Below are positions 42,390 to 51,473 of a DNA stretch of 64,000 nt, one piece after another. Source of the DNA: Lentzea albidocapillata subsp. violacea. GTDB taxonomy: Bacteria > Actinomycetota > Actinomycetes > Mycobacteriales > Pseudonocardiaceae. How positions within the stretch are numbered: position 1 is the stretch's first letter; each line of letters begins with the position of its first letter. Made by a program: the position numbers and the translations under genes. The DNA is taken from the NCBI RefSeq assembly GCF_900100275.1, contig NZ_FNET01000009.1:62001-126000 (forward strand), read 5' to 3'. The notes below the pieces were generated by a model, which saw only the letters and a program-made list of their open reading frames with translations, was not told where the DNA came from and ran no database searches.

Positions 42390-44429
42390 GTGACTGAAAT
42401 TCAGGACGCGGACACACCGGCGACCGAGGCAGGCCAGGCAGGGCAGGCCCAGTCCAGCGTGTCCACGGTTCACCGGCTTCGATCGGTACTGGCCATCAGG
42501 CCGTTCCGGCGGCTCTGGCTCGTCACCTACCTGTGCAGCGTTGGTGACTGGCTGTCACTGCTCGCGCTGACCGGTCTGGTCTCCGAGATGATGAAGAGCT
42601 ACCAGTGGCAGTCGTTCGCGCTGTCGCTGGTCGTGCTGACCCAGCTGCTGCCGGGCATCCTCTTCGCGCCCATCGGCGGCGTGCTCGCGGACAAGTTCGA
42701 CCGCCGCAAGGTCATGGTCATCTGCGACGTCCTGCGCGGGTCGCTGTTCATCTCGATCGCGCTGATCGGCTCGCCGATCTGGCTCTTCGTGGCGAACTTC
42801 CTGGTCGGCTGCTGCGCGATGCTGTGGATCCCGGCCAAGGAGTCGGCGGTCCCGAACCTGCTGCGCCGCCCCGACCAGGTGGAGTCGGCGAACCAGCTCG
42901 GCCTGGTGATGACCTACGGCATCTCCACGATCAGCGGTTTCGGCCTGTACTCGCTGATCGCGGGCATTCCCGCGTATCTGAACCTGCAGGGCGGGAACCT
43001 CGAGTTCAACATCGCGACGATCGCGGTGGTGATCAACGGACTGCTCTACTTCACCTCCGCGATCCTGGTCGCGACCCGCCTGCCGGAGCTGTCCGGCCGT
43101 GTCTCCTCCGCCCCGAGGAAGGAGGAGGACGGCGACAAGCCCGGCTTCGGCGCGATGTTCCGCGAGGGCCTGAAGTTCGCCGCCGCGACGCCGCTGGTCC
43201 GCGGCCTGGTCATCGGCATGATCGGCGCGTTCGCCGCGGCCGGTGTCGTGATCGCGACGGCGAAGCTCTACGCGCAGTCGCTGCTGGGCGGCGCCTCGAC
43301 GTTCGGCCTGCTGTTCGTGGCCGTGTTCTTCGGGCTCGCGGTGGGCATGGCGACCGCGCCCCGGCTGGCCCAGCGCCTCGCCTACAACCGCCTGTTCGGC
43401 GTCACGATCGTCTTCGCCGGCATCTCGCTGGTGCTGGTCGCGCTGGCCCCGCACCTGTGGATCGCGCTGCTGACGGTCGCGCTGGTCGGCGCGTGCGCGG
43501 GTGTGGCGTTCCTGACGGGCCTGACGATCGTGGGTTCGCAGGTCGAGGACGCCATGCGCGGCCGCACGGTCGCGTTGATCCAGTCGTTGCTGAAGATCGT
43601 GCTGTTCGGTGCCTCGGCCGGTGCGCCGCTGCTGGTCGCGTTGCTGCAGAAACGGCAGGTCAGCGTGTTCGGCCATCCGATGGAGGTCGACGCGACCCGG
43701 CCGGTGATGCTCGGCGGCGCCGCGATCGCGATCGTCCTGGGGCTCGTCGCGTACCGGCAGATGGACGACCGCCGCGAGGAGCCGGTGCTGTCGTCGCTGT
43801 TCGCGGCGATCCGCGGCCGCCGGCACACCAAGGGCATGCTGATCGCGGTCGAGGGCGACACCCGCGAGGACACGTCGGTGCAGGCCCGCCGCCTGGCCGC
43901 CGCGTTGCGCGCCGAGGGCCTCGACGTGCTGCTGGCAGCCGACCCCGAACACGACGAACGCCGCCTGCGCACGATGCTGTCGTCCGCCGAACTGGCAGGC
44001 GTGCGCGCGCAGGCACTGGTAGCCGCCGCAGTTCGTGCCGATGTCGTCGAACGGCAGGTGCGCCCCGCGCTCGACAGCGGCTCCATCGTGGTGATGGAGC
44101 GCTACGTCGACTCGCCGCTCGCGCACTTCACCGCGACGAGCACGCTGGAACACCAGGAGCTCGAAGGCCTGGTCGACTGGGCCACCGGCCGGTTGCGCCC
44201 GGACCTGACCGTCCTGCTCGACCGCCCCGGCGCCGACGCCAAGGGCATCGGCCCGGAACACCACTGGCGCGTGCAGCGGCTGCTGAGCGAGATGGCCGCC
44301 GCCGATCCGGACCGCTACGTCGTGGTCGAGGCCGAGGGCGACGCCGACGAGGTGGCCGACCGGGTCCGCTCCTCCGTGCTCCCGCTGCTGGCCGGGCGCA
44401 AGCGCGCGGTCCCCCAGGCCGCGGTCTGA
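42390..44429 (+). CDS. MFS transporter fused to a thymidylate-kinase-like domain
   Basis: A 679-residue fusion. Residues about 35-455 form a 12-helix MFS permease (PIGGVLADKFDRRKVMVICD is the loop 2-3 motif). Residues about 480-665 resemble dTMP kinase, with the DRY-like motif VVMERYVDSPLAHFTAT. However, the P-loop reads VEGDTREDTSVQARRL instead of GxDGAGKST, so the catalytic Lys and Ser/Thr are lost and kinase activity is doubtful. Such fusions are known next to holB in actinomycetes. Substrate of the permease unknown. GTG start at 42390. Confidence 0.88.
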   Translation: MTEIQDADTPATEAGQAGQAQSSVSTVHRLRSVLAIRPFRRLWLVTYLCSVGDWLSLLALTGLVSEMMKSYQWQSFALSLVVLTQLLPGILFAPIGGVLADKFDRRKVMVICDVLRGSLFISIALIGSPIWLFVANFLVGCCAMLWIPAKESAVPNLLRRPDQVESANQLGLVMTYGISTISGFGLYSLIAGIPAYLNLQGGNLEFNIATIAVVINGLLYFTSAILVATRLPELSGRVSSAPRKEEDGDKPGFGAMFREGLKFAAATPLVRGLVIGMIGAFAAAGVVIATAKLYAQSLLGGASTFGLLFVAVFFGLAVGMATAPRLAQRLAYNRLFGVTIVFAGISLVLVALAPHLWIALLTVALVGACAGVAFLTGLTIVGSQVEDAMRGRTVALIQSLLKIVLFGASAGAPLLVALLQKRQVSVFGHPMEVDATRPVMLGGAAIAIVLGLVAYRQMDDRREEPVLSSLFAAIRGRRHTKGMLIAVEGDTREDTSVQARRLAAALRAEGLDVLLAADPEHDERRLRTMLSSAELAGVRAQALVAAAVRADVVERQVRPALDSGSIVVMERYVDSPLAHFTATSTLEHQELEGLVDWATGRLRPDLTVLLDRPGADAKGIGPEHHWRVQRLLSEMAAADPDRYVVVEAEGDADEVADRVRSSVLPLLAGRKRAVPQAAV

Positions 44430-44452
44430 TCCGTCGCTGGAAGACTGCACCC

Positions 44453-45649
44453 ATGAGCGTGTGGGACGAGGTGGTCGGCCAGCCCGAGGCGGTGGCGATG
44501 CTGTCGGCGTCCGCGGAGGCAGCGGCCATGATCGTCGCGGGCGGCACCCCGGCACCCGGCGTGATGACCCACGCCTGGCTCTTCACCGGTCCACCCGGCT
44601 CCGGCCGTTCGTCCACCGCCCGCGCCTTCGCCGGTGCGCTGCAGTGCATCGTGGCGGACGACCGCCCCGGCTGCGGCGAGTGCTCCGGCTGCCGCACGAC
44701 GTTGCACGGCACGCACGCCGACGTGCGCGTGGTGGCGCCAGAAGGCCTGTCGATCTCCGTCGCAGAGATGCGCTCCCTGGTCCAGATCTCCGCTCGCCGT
44801 CCCACGTCGGGCCGGTGGCAGGTGGTGATCATCGAGGACGCCGACCGGCTCACCGAGGGCGCGGCCAACGCGCTGCTGAAGGCCGTCGAGGAGCCGCCGG
44901 AGCGGACCGTGTTCCTGCTGTGCGCGCCGTCCGACCACCCCGACGACGTGTCGGTGACCATCCGCTCCCGCTGCCGGCTCGTGTCGCTGGGATCGCCCCG
45001 GCCCGCCGCCATCGCCTCGGCGCTGGAGGCCGTCGACGGGGTGTCGCCGGAGATGGCGCAGTGGGCGGCCGCGGTCTGCGGCGGGCACGTCGGACGGGCC
45101 CGCCGACTGGCCTCGGACGAGCAGACGCGGTCCCGGCGCGAGGCCGTGCTGCGGATCCCGCTGGCGCTGCGCAAGCCCGCCGACGTCTTCACCTGCGCCG
45201 ACGAACTGATCAAGGCCGCGGAGGACGACGCCTCCACCGCCAACGAGTCCCGCAACGAGGCCGAGCGGGAGGCGTTGGAGACCGCGATGGGGGCCGGCGG
45301 AACGGGCAAGGGGACCGCCGCCGCCTCCCGCGGAGCCAAGGGCGCGTTGAAGGACCTGGAGAAGCGGCAGAAGTCGCGGGCCACCCGGACCCAGCGCGAC
45401 TCCCTGGACATGGCCCTGGTCGACCTGGCCGCGTTCTACCGCGACGCGCTGGTGGTCCGGACCGGCTCCGAGGCGGCGTTGATGCACCCGGACCGGGCCC
45501 AGGACTCCCGGACCGCCGCCGCTCAGTGGTCGTCGGAGTCGATCCTGCGGCGGCTGGAGGCCGTGCTGGCCTGCCGGGAGGCCATCGAGGTCAACGTGAA
45601 GCCCCGCATCGCCATCGAGGCGATGGTGACGACGCTGCACCGCGGCTGA
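44453..45649 (+). CDS. holB: DNA polymerase III subunit delta'
   Basis: A 398-residue clamp-loader subunit. The AAA+ domain has FTGPPGSGRSSTARAFAGAL (Walker A with Arg replacing Lys, normal for delta', which does not hydrolyse ATP). The zinc module is in CGECSGCRTTLHGTHADV, sensor region VVIIEDADRLTEGAANALLK, then EEPPERTVFLL. The C-terminal domain contains an Ala/Gly/Lys-rich linker (about residues 275-315). ATG at 44453, 24 bp after the MFS-TMK gene. Confidence 0.94.
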   Translation: MSVWDEVVGQPEAVAMLSASAEAAAMIVAGGTPAPGVMTHAWLFTGPPGSGRSSTARAFAGALQCIVADDRPGCGECSGCRTTLHGTHADVRVVAPEGLSISVAEMRSLVQISARRPTSGRWQVVIIEDADRLTEGAANALLKAVEEPPERTVFLLCAPSDHPDDVSVTIRSRCRLVSLGSPRPAAIASALEAVDGVSPEMAQWAAAVCGGHVGRARRLASDEQTRSRREAVLRIPLALRKPADVFTCADELIKAAEDDASTANESRNEAEREALETAMGAGGTGKGTAAASRGAKGALKDLEKRQKSRATRTQRDSLDMALVDLAAFYRDALVVRTGSEAALMHPDRAQDSRTAAAQWSSESILRRLEAVLACREAIEVNVKPRIAIEAMVTTLHRG

Positions 45650-45688
45650 GGCCTTGCACCAGGCCCAGCGAGGCCGCTACCTCGTGCC

Positions 45689-47038
45689 CTAGGACGACCT
45701 GCGCCTGGCCGGCAGCGCGGCGAAGATCACCACTCCGGCGAGCAGCAGAGCCGTGCCGGTCCAGAACAGCGGGATCGACTGGTACGCGGCGTTCGTATAA
45801 GCCAGCGGCGGGGCCCCCTTGGGCGGTGCCGCCACCGGTGCGCCGGGCTGCTGCGGCACGGTCGTCTGCGGCGGCTGCGAGGTCCCGCAGATCACGCCAC
45901 CCTGCGGTGCCGCGGCCCGCACGATCTGCTCGCCCAGCGAGATCTGCGCGAGCGCCGTAGGCAGGTTCGGCAGCTTCAACTTGTCCGTCGGCAGCACCTG
46001 CACGTCGAGCATCCGCGCGGTGGCCCCGAGCTGGAACCCGCTGAACCCGGTGCCCGTGAAGGCCGCCTTCTTCTCGTTGAGCCCCGCGATCTGCAGCTTC
46101 ACCACGACCAGGTCCAGCAGCAACGGGATGTCGAGGGCCGGGTGCGCGGCGTCGAGCGTGCCGAGCTCCTTACCGTTCTGACTGACCTTCAGCACCGGCG
46201 CGGTGTAGGTGATCTTCGAGGTCGCCTCGTCCCCGGTGGCCGTGGCCGTGAGCGTCGGCGGGCTGGCGACGTCGATCTTGATGCCACCGGCCAGCTCGAT
46301 GCTGACCGCGCGCATCGTCGACGTCGACTCGACGGCCTTGTTCTTGCTGCCTGGCAGGTCGACGAGCCTGACGACGGAACTCGCCTCGAACGTGTCCGGA
46401 ATGCTGATCAGACTGGTCTTCACCGGCAACGGCACCTCGGCCGGCAACGCGCTCAACACCTCGAGGCCGGCCAGCGACGTCCTCGCCGTGGCCAGCGGGC
46501 TGATGCACGGCCCGACTTTCTCGTCCCACCGAGCGTGCACACTGCCGTTGAGCAACTTCAGCTTCGCCAGCGGCGTCTCCGGAATCGGCAGCCCGCCGTT
46601 CGTCGGCTGCGGGTTGTCCGGAATAGCCGTCTGCACCAGCGTCCCCGGCGACTGCGGCGACCGCCCCGCCACCGCGAACCCGAACGGATTCGCCTGCGTC
46701 ACCACCCGCTCGGTACTGAGGAACGCCTCGGTGTTCACCTGCGCACTCGCGAGCCCCAGCCCGAACTCGGTCACCGACTGCTTCGGCAACTGCTCACCGA
46801 GCCCAGGCAGGATCGTGTTCGTCGGCACCCCCTGCGGCCCGAGCCGCACCACGGTGAGCCCGGTCCCGGCATCACCGACGGCATGCGCAAGGGGCTGCGG
46901 CCCGTTCGGCGCCGACGCCGGCGGCTGGTTCGGATCGCGCGGCCCCGGAACCGGAGTGGTCGGAGGCTGCGCGAGCGCGGGAGCCGCGACGAGCGCGAGC
47001 AGCAACCCGGCCAGCGGCACGGACAACGAACGGCGCAT
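45689..47038 (-). CDS. secreted, C-terminally anchored hypothetical protein
   Basis: A 449-residue surface protein. A signal peptide (MRRSLSVPLAGLLLALVAAP, cleaved near ALA/QPP) is followed by a Pro-rich stretch, two to three beta-rich domains (about residues 40-360), a Pro/Gln linker (PPQTTVPQQPGAPVAAPPKG) and a final membrane helix with a basic stop-transfer (LLLAGVVIFAALPARRRSS). No sortase LPxTG motif is present. Start ATG at 47038 has AGGGAGAGG upstream. Likely cell-envelope, function unknown. Convergent with holB. Confidence 0.8.
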   Translation of the reverse strand: MRRSLSVPLAGLLLALVAAPALAQPPTTPVPGPRDPNQPPASAPNGPQPLAHAVGDAGTGLTVVRLGPQGVPTNTILPGLGEQLPKQSVTEFGLGLASAQVNTEAFLSTERVVTQANPFGFAVAGRSPQSPGTLVQTAIPDNPQPTNGGLPIPETPLAKLKLLNGSVHARWDEKVGPCISPLATARTSLAGLEVLSALPAEVPLPVKTSLISIPDTFEASSVVRLVDLPGSKNKAVESTSTMRAVSIELAGGIKIDVASPPTLTATATGDEATSKITYTAPVLKVSQNGKELGTLDAAHPALDIPLLLDLVVVKLQIAGLNEKKAAFTGTGFSGFQLGATARMLDVQVLPTDKLKLPNLPTALAQISLGEQIVRAAAPQGGVICGTSQPPQTTVPQQPGAPVAAPPKGAPPLAYTNAAYQSIPLFWTGTALLLAGVVIFAALPARRRSS

Positions 47039-47146
47039 GAACCTCTCCCTGGCGGTTAGGAGGTCGTGACGTCGGTCACGGTCCATACAACGATGCCGAC
47101 CCCTGTGAGTAACGCGGTTGCGGGTCGGTTATAGTTATCGCGTCTC

Positions 47147-47220
47147 GCCGCCTTAGCTCAGTCGGCCAGAGCAGCTCACTCGTAATGAGCAGGTCATCGG
47201 TTCGATTCCGATAGGCGGCT
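47147..47220 (+). tRNA. tRNA-Thr (anticodon CGT)
   Basis: A 74-nt cloverleaf: acceptor GCCGCCT with AGGCGGC plus discriminator T, D-arm TAGCTCAGTCGGCCAGAGCA, anticodon loop CTCGTAA (CGT), T-arm CGGTTCGATTCCG. CCA is not encoded. It reads ACG codons. A strong terminator follows. Confidence 0.97.
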
Positions 47221-47230
47221 CGGTGAGACG

Positions 47231-47263
47231 GAAGGGCCAGGTCACTCGCTGACCTGGCCCTTC
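47231..47263. terminator. terminator between tRNA-Thr and the HNH lipoprotein gene
   Basis: A perfect 14-bp stem (GAAGGGCCAGGTCA and complement) with a 5-nt loop, followed by TGCCTTTCTC. Serves the tRNA and, from the other side, the convergent HNH gene ending at 47273. Confidence 0.85.
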
Positions 47264-47272
47264 TGCCTTTCT

Positions 47273-47929
47273 CTAACCGCACGTCGTAAGCGCGTTCTCC
47301 AACGCCGAACGTTCCGCCGGTGCCACCGACAACCCGTAAGCGGCTTTCACCGTCACGTAGATCCGCCCATACGAACACGCGTACCCGGCATTGGGCGGCA
47401 TCCACTCGTCGGGCGTCTTGTCGCTCTTCGACCGGTTGACCTTGCTGGAAACCGCGACAAGGTTGCGCAGGTCGTTGGCCGCGGCCAGGCGCTGTTCGGG
47501 CGCCCACGCCGAAGCGCCGCTGCGCCACATCTCCGCCAACGGCACCACGTGGTCGACCTGGATCTTCGAGACGCCGGTGACGCGCGAGCCCGTGTAGGGG
47601 TCGTCGAGCGTGCCTGCCTGGACGCCGCAGCGGCCCGGCTTGCGCTCGACGCCGGTCAGGTCGCGGGCCAGGACCTGGCTGCGCTGGTCGCAGCCGTCGC
47701 CGTCGGTGTCGAACCACGGCTGGCCGAACACGCACGCCTTGCCGTCCGTGCAGTCGCGCGCGTATCCGTCCATCCGGCCCGGAGCGGCGACCGGCAGGGC
47801 TGTGAGCGACGTGCGCGCGGTGGCGGCGTCGAGGGTGCCGGTCGGTACCCGGTCCACCTGTGGTGCGGAGGACGACAGGGGTATCGCGGAACAGCCGGTC
47901 AGCAGGACGATCAGCAACAGCCACCGCAT
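47273..47929 (-). CDS. HNH-family nuclease-like lipoprotein (DUF1524)
   Basis: A 218-residue lipoprotein (MRWLLLIVLLTGCSAIPL; lipobox LTGC). The DUF1524/GmrSD-C nuclease motif is VSKIQVDHVVPLAEMWRSGA (DHxxPL, about residues 138-148), followed by NDLRNLVAVSSKVNRSKSDK, the His-Asn-His-like second part. Four other Cys may form disulfides. Extracytoplasmic HNH proteins of this kind are common in actinomycetes; substrate unknown, perhaps scavenging of extracellular DNA. Start ATG at 47929. Confidence 0.85.
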   Translation of the reverse strand: MRWLLLIVLLTGCSAIPLSSSAPQVDRVPTGTLDAATARTSLTALPVAAPGRMDGYARDCTDGKACVFGQPWFDTDGDGCDQRSQVLARDLTGVERKPGRCGVQAGTLDDPYTGSRVTGVSKIQVDHVVPLAEMWRSGASAWAPEQRLAAANDLRNLVAVSSKVNRSKSDKTPDEWMPPNAGYACSYGRIYVTVKAAYGLSVAPAERSALENALTTCG

Positions 47930-48062
47930 GAGAAGGGCGTACCCGCCGTGAAAGGCGTGATGGCCGCCCAACGGCGTAACCAGGAAGCTGGATCTCATTC
48001 AAGAGCAACGGAGTGCTGTGCTGTTACGCCTGCGCAACTCCGCGAGTGACAGACTGCCGCGC

Positions 48063-48881
48063 ATGAGAACCACCGCGGTGGTGGCCGCCCTGCTCCTGCT
48101 GGTCGCCTCCTGCTCGGGCGAGCCGGACCTGCCGCCGCGCGAGTTGCCGCCGGCCGGTGGGCAGCTCGACTACCAGCTCGGCGGCGCCTACCAGCCGGAC
48201 GTGCCGGTCAAGATCGTCGTGCGCGACCGGAGCAAGATCATCGACGGTCGGCGCTACAACATCTGTTACCTCAACGCGTTGCAGACGCAGCCCAGTTCGA
48301 TGGAGGGCGGGCTCGACTGGTGGCGCAAGAACCACGCCGACCTGCTGGTGACGAAGCCGGACGGTGAGGTCGCGATCGACCCGGAGTGGGCCGAGGGCAT
48401 TCTCGACATCTCCACCGGGGAGAAGCGGAACAGGATCCTCGAGATCCAGAAGAAGTGGATCAAGGACTGCAAGACGGCCTTCTACAAGGGCGTCGAGCCG
48501 GACAACCTCGACTCCTACACGAGGGCCGAGGGGGCGTTCGACCTCAACGCCACCAAGGAGTTCATGAAGGCGTTCGTCAGGTACGCGCACGAACAGGGCC
48601 TTGCGGTGGCACAGAAGAACACCGCCGAACTCGGTGACGCGGGCAAGAAGGAGATCGGCTTCGACTTCGCCATCGCCGAGGACTGCCAGGCTCGCGACGA
48701 GTGCAACGCGTATGCCGACGCGTTCGGCAACGACTTCTTCCAGATCGAGTACACCGACGAGGGTTTCCGGAAGTCCTGCGCCGATCGCGGCGGACGGGTC
48801 TCGGTGATCCGCCGCGACCGGAACGTGGTGCCGTACGGGCACGCGGACTACGTCTACGAGGTCTGTCCGCCGACGGTCTGA
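48063..48881 (+). CDS. GH114-like (endo-alpha-1,4-polygalactosaminidase family) lipoprotein
   Basis: A 272-residue lipoprotein (MRTTAVVAALLLLVASC; lipobox VASC). The mature protein is a TIM-barrel of the DUF297/GH114 family: LGGAYQPDVPVKIVVRDRSK, YNICYLNALQTQP, ILDISTGEKRNRILEIQKKW, and QIEYTDEGFRKSCADRG near the end. Family members cleave polygalactosamine or related exopolysaccharides. Anchored outside the membrane. ATG at 48063; its 3' end overlaps the convergent SRPBCC gene by 28 nt. Confidence 0.82.
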   Translation: MRTTAVVAALLLLVASCSGEPDLPPRELPPAGGQLDYQLGGAYQPDVPVKIVVRDRSKIIDGRRYNICYLNALQTQPSSMEGGLDWWRKNHADLLVTKPDGEVAIDPEWAEGILDISTGEKRNRILEIQKKWIKDCKTAFYKGVEPDNLDSYTRAEGAFDLNATKEFMKAFVRYAHEQGLAVAQKNTAELGDAGKKEIGFDFAIAEDCQARDECNAYADAFGNDFFQIEYTDEGFRKSCADRGGRVSVIRRDRNVVPYGHADYVYEVCPPTV

Positions 48882-49594
48882 TTCAGGAACGCCTGCCACT
48901 TCTCGGCCTGGCCGGTCGCGTCACCGAACAGGTGGTGGCCGACGGCGTTGGTGCCGTGGAACCGGTAGATGCCCTCCGGGCCGCGCACGCCCAGGAAGTT
49001 GTGCTGGTCGTGCTCGACCAGGTAGTCGACGACGCCGTGGATGCCGAACGGTTCGAGGGTGACCTTGTCGCCGACCTGCGCGCCTTCGGGGATGCCGAGC
49101 GCGTTGAGCAGCACCGGCCAGTTGTCGGCCCCTTCGGGCTGCGGCGGCCACTGGGCGAACACGTACACGCCGTGCTTGCCCGCGAAGTGCTTCACGTACT
49201 CGGCCATCGTGAACAGGTACATGTCCCAGCCCTTCGACTGCTGGTCGACGAACTCGTCGCCCCAGCCGTCGGCGAGGATGCCGCTGTGCACGAACCGGAG
49301 CACGGTCGAGCCCTGCTCCCGGCTCTCGATCAGGTACTCCATCGCGTGGAACGTGCCGTCCTCGCCCTTGTCGCCCTCGTAGGCAAGGCGCTTGCCGGGC
49401 TCCCACGCCGTGATCGTCGAGGCTTCCTGGAAGAAGCCCAGGTCGAGCGACATGCGGCCGCCCAGGCGCCCGTCGACGGTGTGCGGGCCCATGAACCACG
49501 AGTCGATGCCCGGCCCGGTCGCGATGGCGTCCCAGACCTGCTCGGGAGTTCCGTCGACCTCGACTTCCTTGCTGATCTCGAACTCGTGCGTCAC
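48854..49594 (-). CDS. SRPBCC/AHSA1-domain protein
   Basis: A 246-residue START-like protein. The N-terminal AHSA1 domain (FEISKEVEVDGTPEQVWDAI at residues 5-24, GGRMSLDLGFF, GSTVLRFVHSG) is followed by a further ~100 residues. GTG at 49594 overlaps the stop of the upstream ArsR-type gene (GTGA). ArsR-SRPBCC pairs are frequent in actinomycetes; the SRPBCC protein may bind a hydrophobic ligand related to the regulator's signal. Ligand unknown. Confidence 0.87.
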   Translation of the reverse strand: MTHEFEISKEVEVDGTPEQVWDAIATGPGIDSWFMGPHTVDGRLGGRMSLDLGFFQEASTITAWEPGKRLAYEGDKGEDGTFHAMEYLIESREQGSTVLRFVHSGILADGWGDEFVDQQSKGWDMYLFTMAEYVKHFAGKHGVYVFAQWPPQPEGADNWPVLLNALGIPEGAQVGDKVTLEPFGIHGVVDYLVEHDQHNFLGVRGPEGIYRFHGTNAVGHHLFGDATGQAEKWQAFLNQTVGGQTS

Positions 49595-50187
49595 GACTCT
49601 TCCTCCTTGGCGTTCACGCTGGGGTGCAGGGCGACGACGACTCGGTGCGGGCGCCCTCCTTCGGCCTGTTCGTCGTGGTACTTGGCGACCAGCTGCGTCA
49701 TGAACCCGGCGAGCTCCTCGGCGAACGCCGCGCGGTCCGCCGCCGTGGCGAACCTGACCTCGCCGTCCAGCGCGAAGGTCGCGAGCCGTTTCTTCGCCTT
49801 GGTCGCGCCCGTGAGCAACGTGCCGACGTCGCGCACCAGCCTGGCGGAGACCGCCAGCAGCCATCGGGCGGATAGCCGATCGGGTGACCGCGCCGGGTCC
49901 GGCTGCACGGCCGCGAGCGCCATCGGAGAGATGACGTAGGACGCGGCGGTCGCCTGCATCAGGCGCTCGTTCACGTTGCCCTTGCGCCGTTCCTCGACGA
50001 GCTCCACCAGGCCGTGCTGCTCCAGCGTGCGCAGGTGGTAGTTCACCTTCTGCCTGGGCAGCCCGACCTTCGCGGCGAGCATCGTCGCCGATCCGGGCTC
50101 CACCAGCTCCGCGAGCAGTCGCGCCCGCACCGGGTCCAGCGACACCTCGGCCGCGGAAGGATCCTCGATCACCGCCACTTCGAACAT
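49591..50187 (-). CDS. ArsR-type winged-helix regulator
   Basis: A 198-residue regulator with an N-terminal winged helix (about residues 15-80; LAELVEPGSATMLAAKVGLP then QKVNYHLRTLEQHGLVEL). The C-terminal half is helical without metal-binding Cys, so it is not a metal sensor. It heads a two-gene operon with the SRPBCC gene and probably autoregulates it. Confidence 0.87.
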   Translation of the reverse strand: MFEVAVIEDPSAAEVSLDPVRARLLAELVEPGSATMLAAKVGLPRQKVNYHLRTLEQHGLVELVEERRKGNVNERLMQATAASYVISPMALAAVQPDPARSPDRLSARWLLAVSARLVRDVGTLLTGATKAKKRLATFALDGEVRFATAADRAAFAEELAGFMTQLVAKYHDEQAEGGRPHRVVVALHPSVNAKEEES

Positions 50188-50331
50188 GGCCCCAGCGTCA
50201 CACCGAAAACAAAATTAGTCAAGAACTGAGTTGCTGTCGGTGACTTTGCTCCACCTGGGTGGCGTTCGAGCCGGTACCGTAAGCGATGTCTCGATTGGTC
50301 GTTGCTTGTTCGCAACCCTTGAGGAGACAAC

Positions 50332-50505
50332 ATGATCATGATGCTGGCCCTGACCCTGCTGGCACTGCCCTTCGCCCTGACCGCGGCCACCGTCGGCAGA
50401 CGCCGGTGGATCCGCAAGAGGGGCGTCTCGAGAGTGCGCGCCGAGCTCGACGCGTTCCACGCCGAGCTGGCACGTCAGGGGCTCAGTCACTTCTCCGGGC
50501 GTTGA
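50332..50505 (+). CDS. 57-residue small membrane protein
   Basis: ATG at 50332 preceded by GAGGAG at ideal spacing. The peptide starts MIMMLALTLLALPFALTAAT (one membrane helix) and continues with a basic stretch (GRRRWIRKRG) and an amphipathic tail (RVRAELDAFHAELARQGLSH). Third codon positions are almost all G/C. It overlaps the 3' end of the convergent LLM gene by 19 nt. N-terminus inserted, C-terminus cytoplasmic. Function unknown. Confidence 0.7.
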   Translation: MIMMLALTLLALPFALTAATVGRRRWIRKRGVSRVRAELDAFHAELARQGLSHFSGR

Positions 50506-51449
50506 AGCACCGCACTCGACGGAGAAACCCTGGTGACGACGTCGCCGTACCGGTCCAGCAGGGCGGCCGTGACGGTCTCCGGGGTGCCGAGAACGCAGAA
50601 CTCGGCCAGCACCTCGTCCGTGATCAGCTCGCTCATCTCCGCCCACTGCTGCCGCCGTGACATGCGGTGCAGCTCCTCGTGCAGCGCGCCCCAGCCGTGC
50701 AGGTCCAGCACCGGCCGGTACGCGGGCGTCGACCCGTAGAAAGCGATCTGCCGCTTGACGTCGGCGATCTCCTGGTCGTTCGTCGCGGCGAACACCGGGC
50801 CGCTGATCTCGAAGCCCTCCAACGTCTTCCCGGCCTTCGCGCGGCCGCGTTCGAGCGCGGGCAGCGTGACTTCGCGCAGGTACCGCTCGGTCGTGAAGTT
50901 GTGGCACAGGAAGCCGTCCGCGACCTCGCCCGCCACCTCGGTCATCAGTCCGCCGACGCCCGCGAGGTAGATCGGCGCGGTGCCGTGCGGGTTCGGGCCG
51001 GGATCGAAGAACGGCGTCATCAGCGTGTGCTGGTAGAACTCGCCGCGGAACGCCAGCCGCTCGCCGGTCTCCCAGGCGTGCCAGATGGCGCGGATCGCCA
51101 GCACGAACTCCCGCATGCGCGCGGCCGGCCTGCCCCACGGCATGGCGAAGCGCTTGGTGATGTGGGCTTCCACCTGCGAACCCAGCCCGAGGTTGAACCG
51201 GCCCCCGGAGAGCAACTGGAGGTCGTTGGCCGTGGTCGCGACGGTCATCGGGTTGCGCGCGAACGCCACCGCGATCGCCGTGCCGAGCTCGATCCGCTCG
51301 GTCGACGCGGCGGCGCCGGCCAGCGCGAGGAACGGGTCGTGCTTGGTCTCGGCGAGCCAGAACCCGTCGTAACCCCGGTCCTCCGCCCGCTTCGCGATGG
51401 CCCCGGCCTCGCCTGGCGTGTAGTCGACGGCAGCGCTGTCCAGCTTCAT
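50487..51449 (-). CDS. LLM-class F420-dependent oxidoreductase
   Basis: A 320-residue luciferase-like monooxygenase-fold oxidoreductase of the F420-dependent MSMEG_2256 type. The N-terminal motif YDGFWLAETKHDPFLALAGA, GTAIAVAFARNPMTVATTAN and LLSGGRFNLGLGSQVEAH are diagnostic. It reduces or oxidises an unknown substrate with deazaflavin F420, a cofactor typical of actinomycetes. ATG at 51449. Single gene. Confidence 0.9.
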   Translation of the reverse strand: MKLDSAAVDYTPGEAGAIAKRAEDRGYDGFWLAETKHDPFLALAGAAASTERIELGTAIAVAFARNPMTVATTANDLQLLSGGRFNLGLGSQVEAHITKRFAMPWGRPAARMREFVLAIRAIWHAWETGERLAFRGEFYQHTLMTPFFDPGPNPHGTAPIYLAGVGGLMTEVAGEVADGFLCHNFTTERYLREVTLPALERGRAKAGKTLEGFEISGPVFAATNDQEIADVKRQIAFYGSTPAYRPVLDLHGWGALHEELHRMSRRQQWAEMSELITDEVLAEFCVLGTPETVTAALLDRYGDVVTRVSPSSAVLQRPEK

Positions 51450-51473
51450 GCCGCTGAGGCTATTGCCCGCCGG

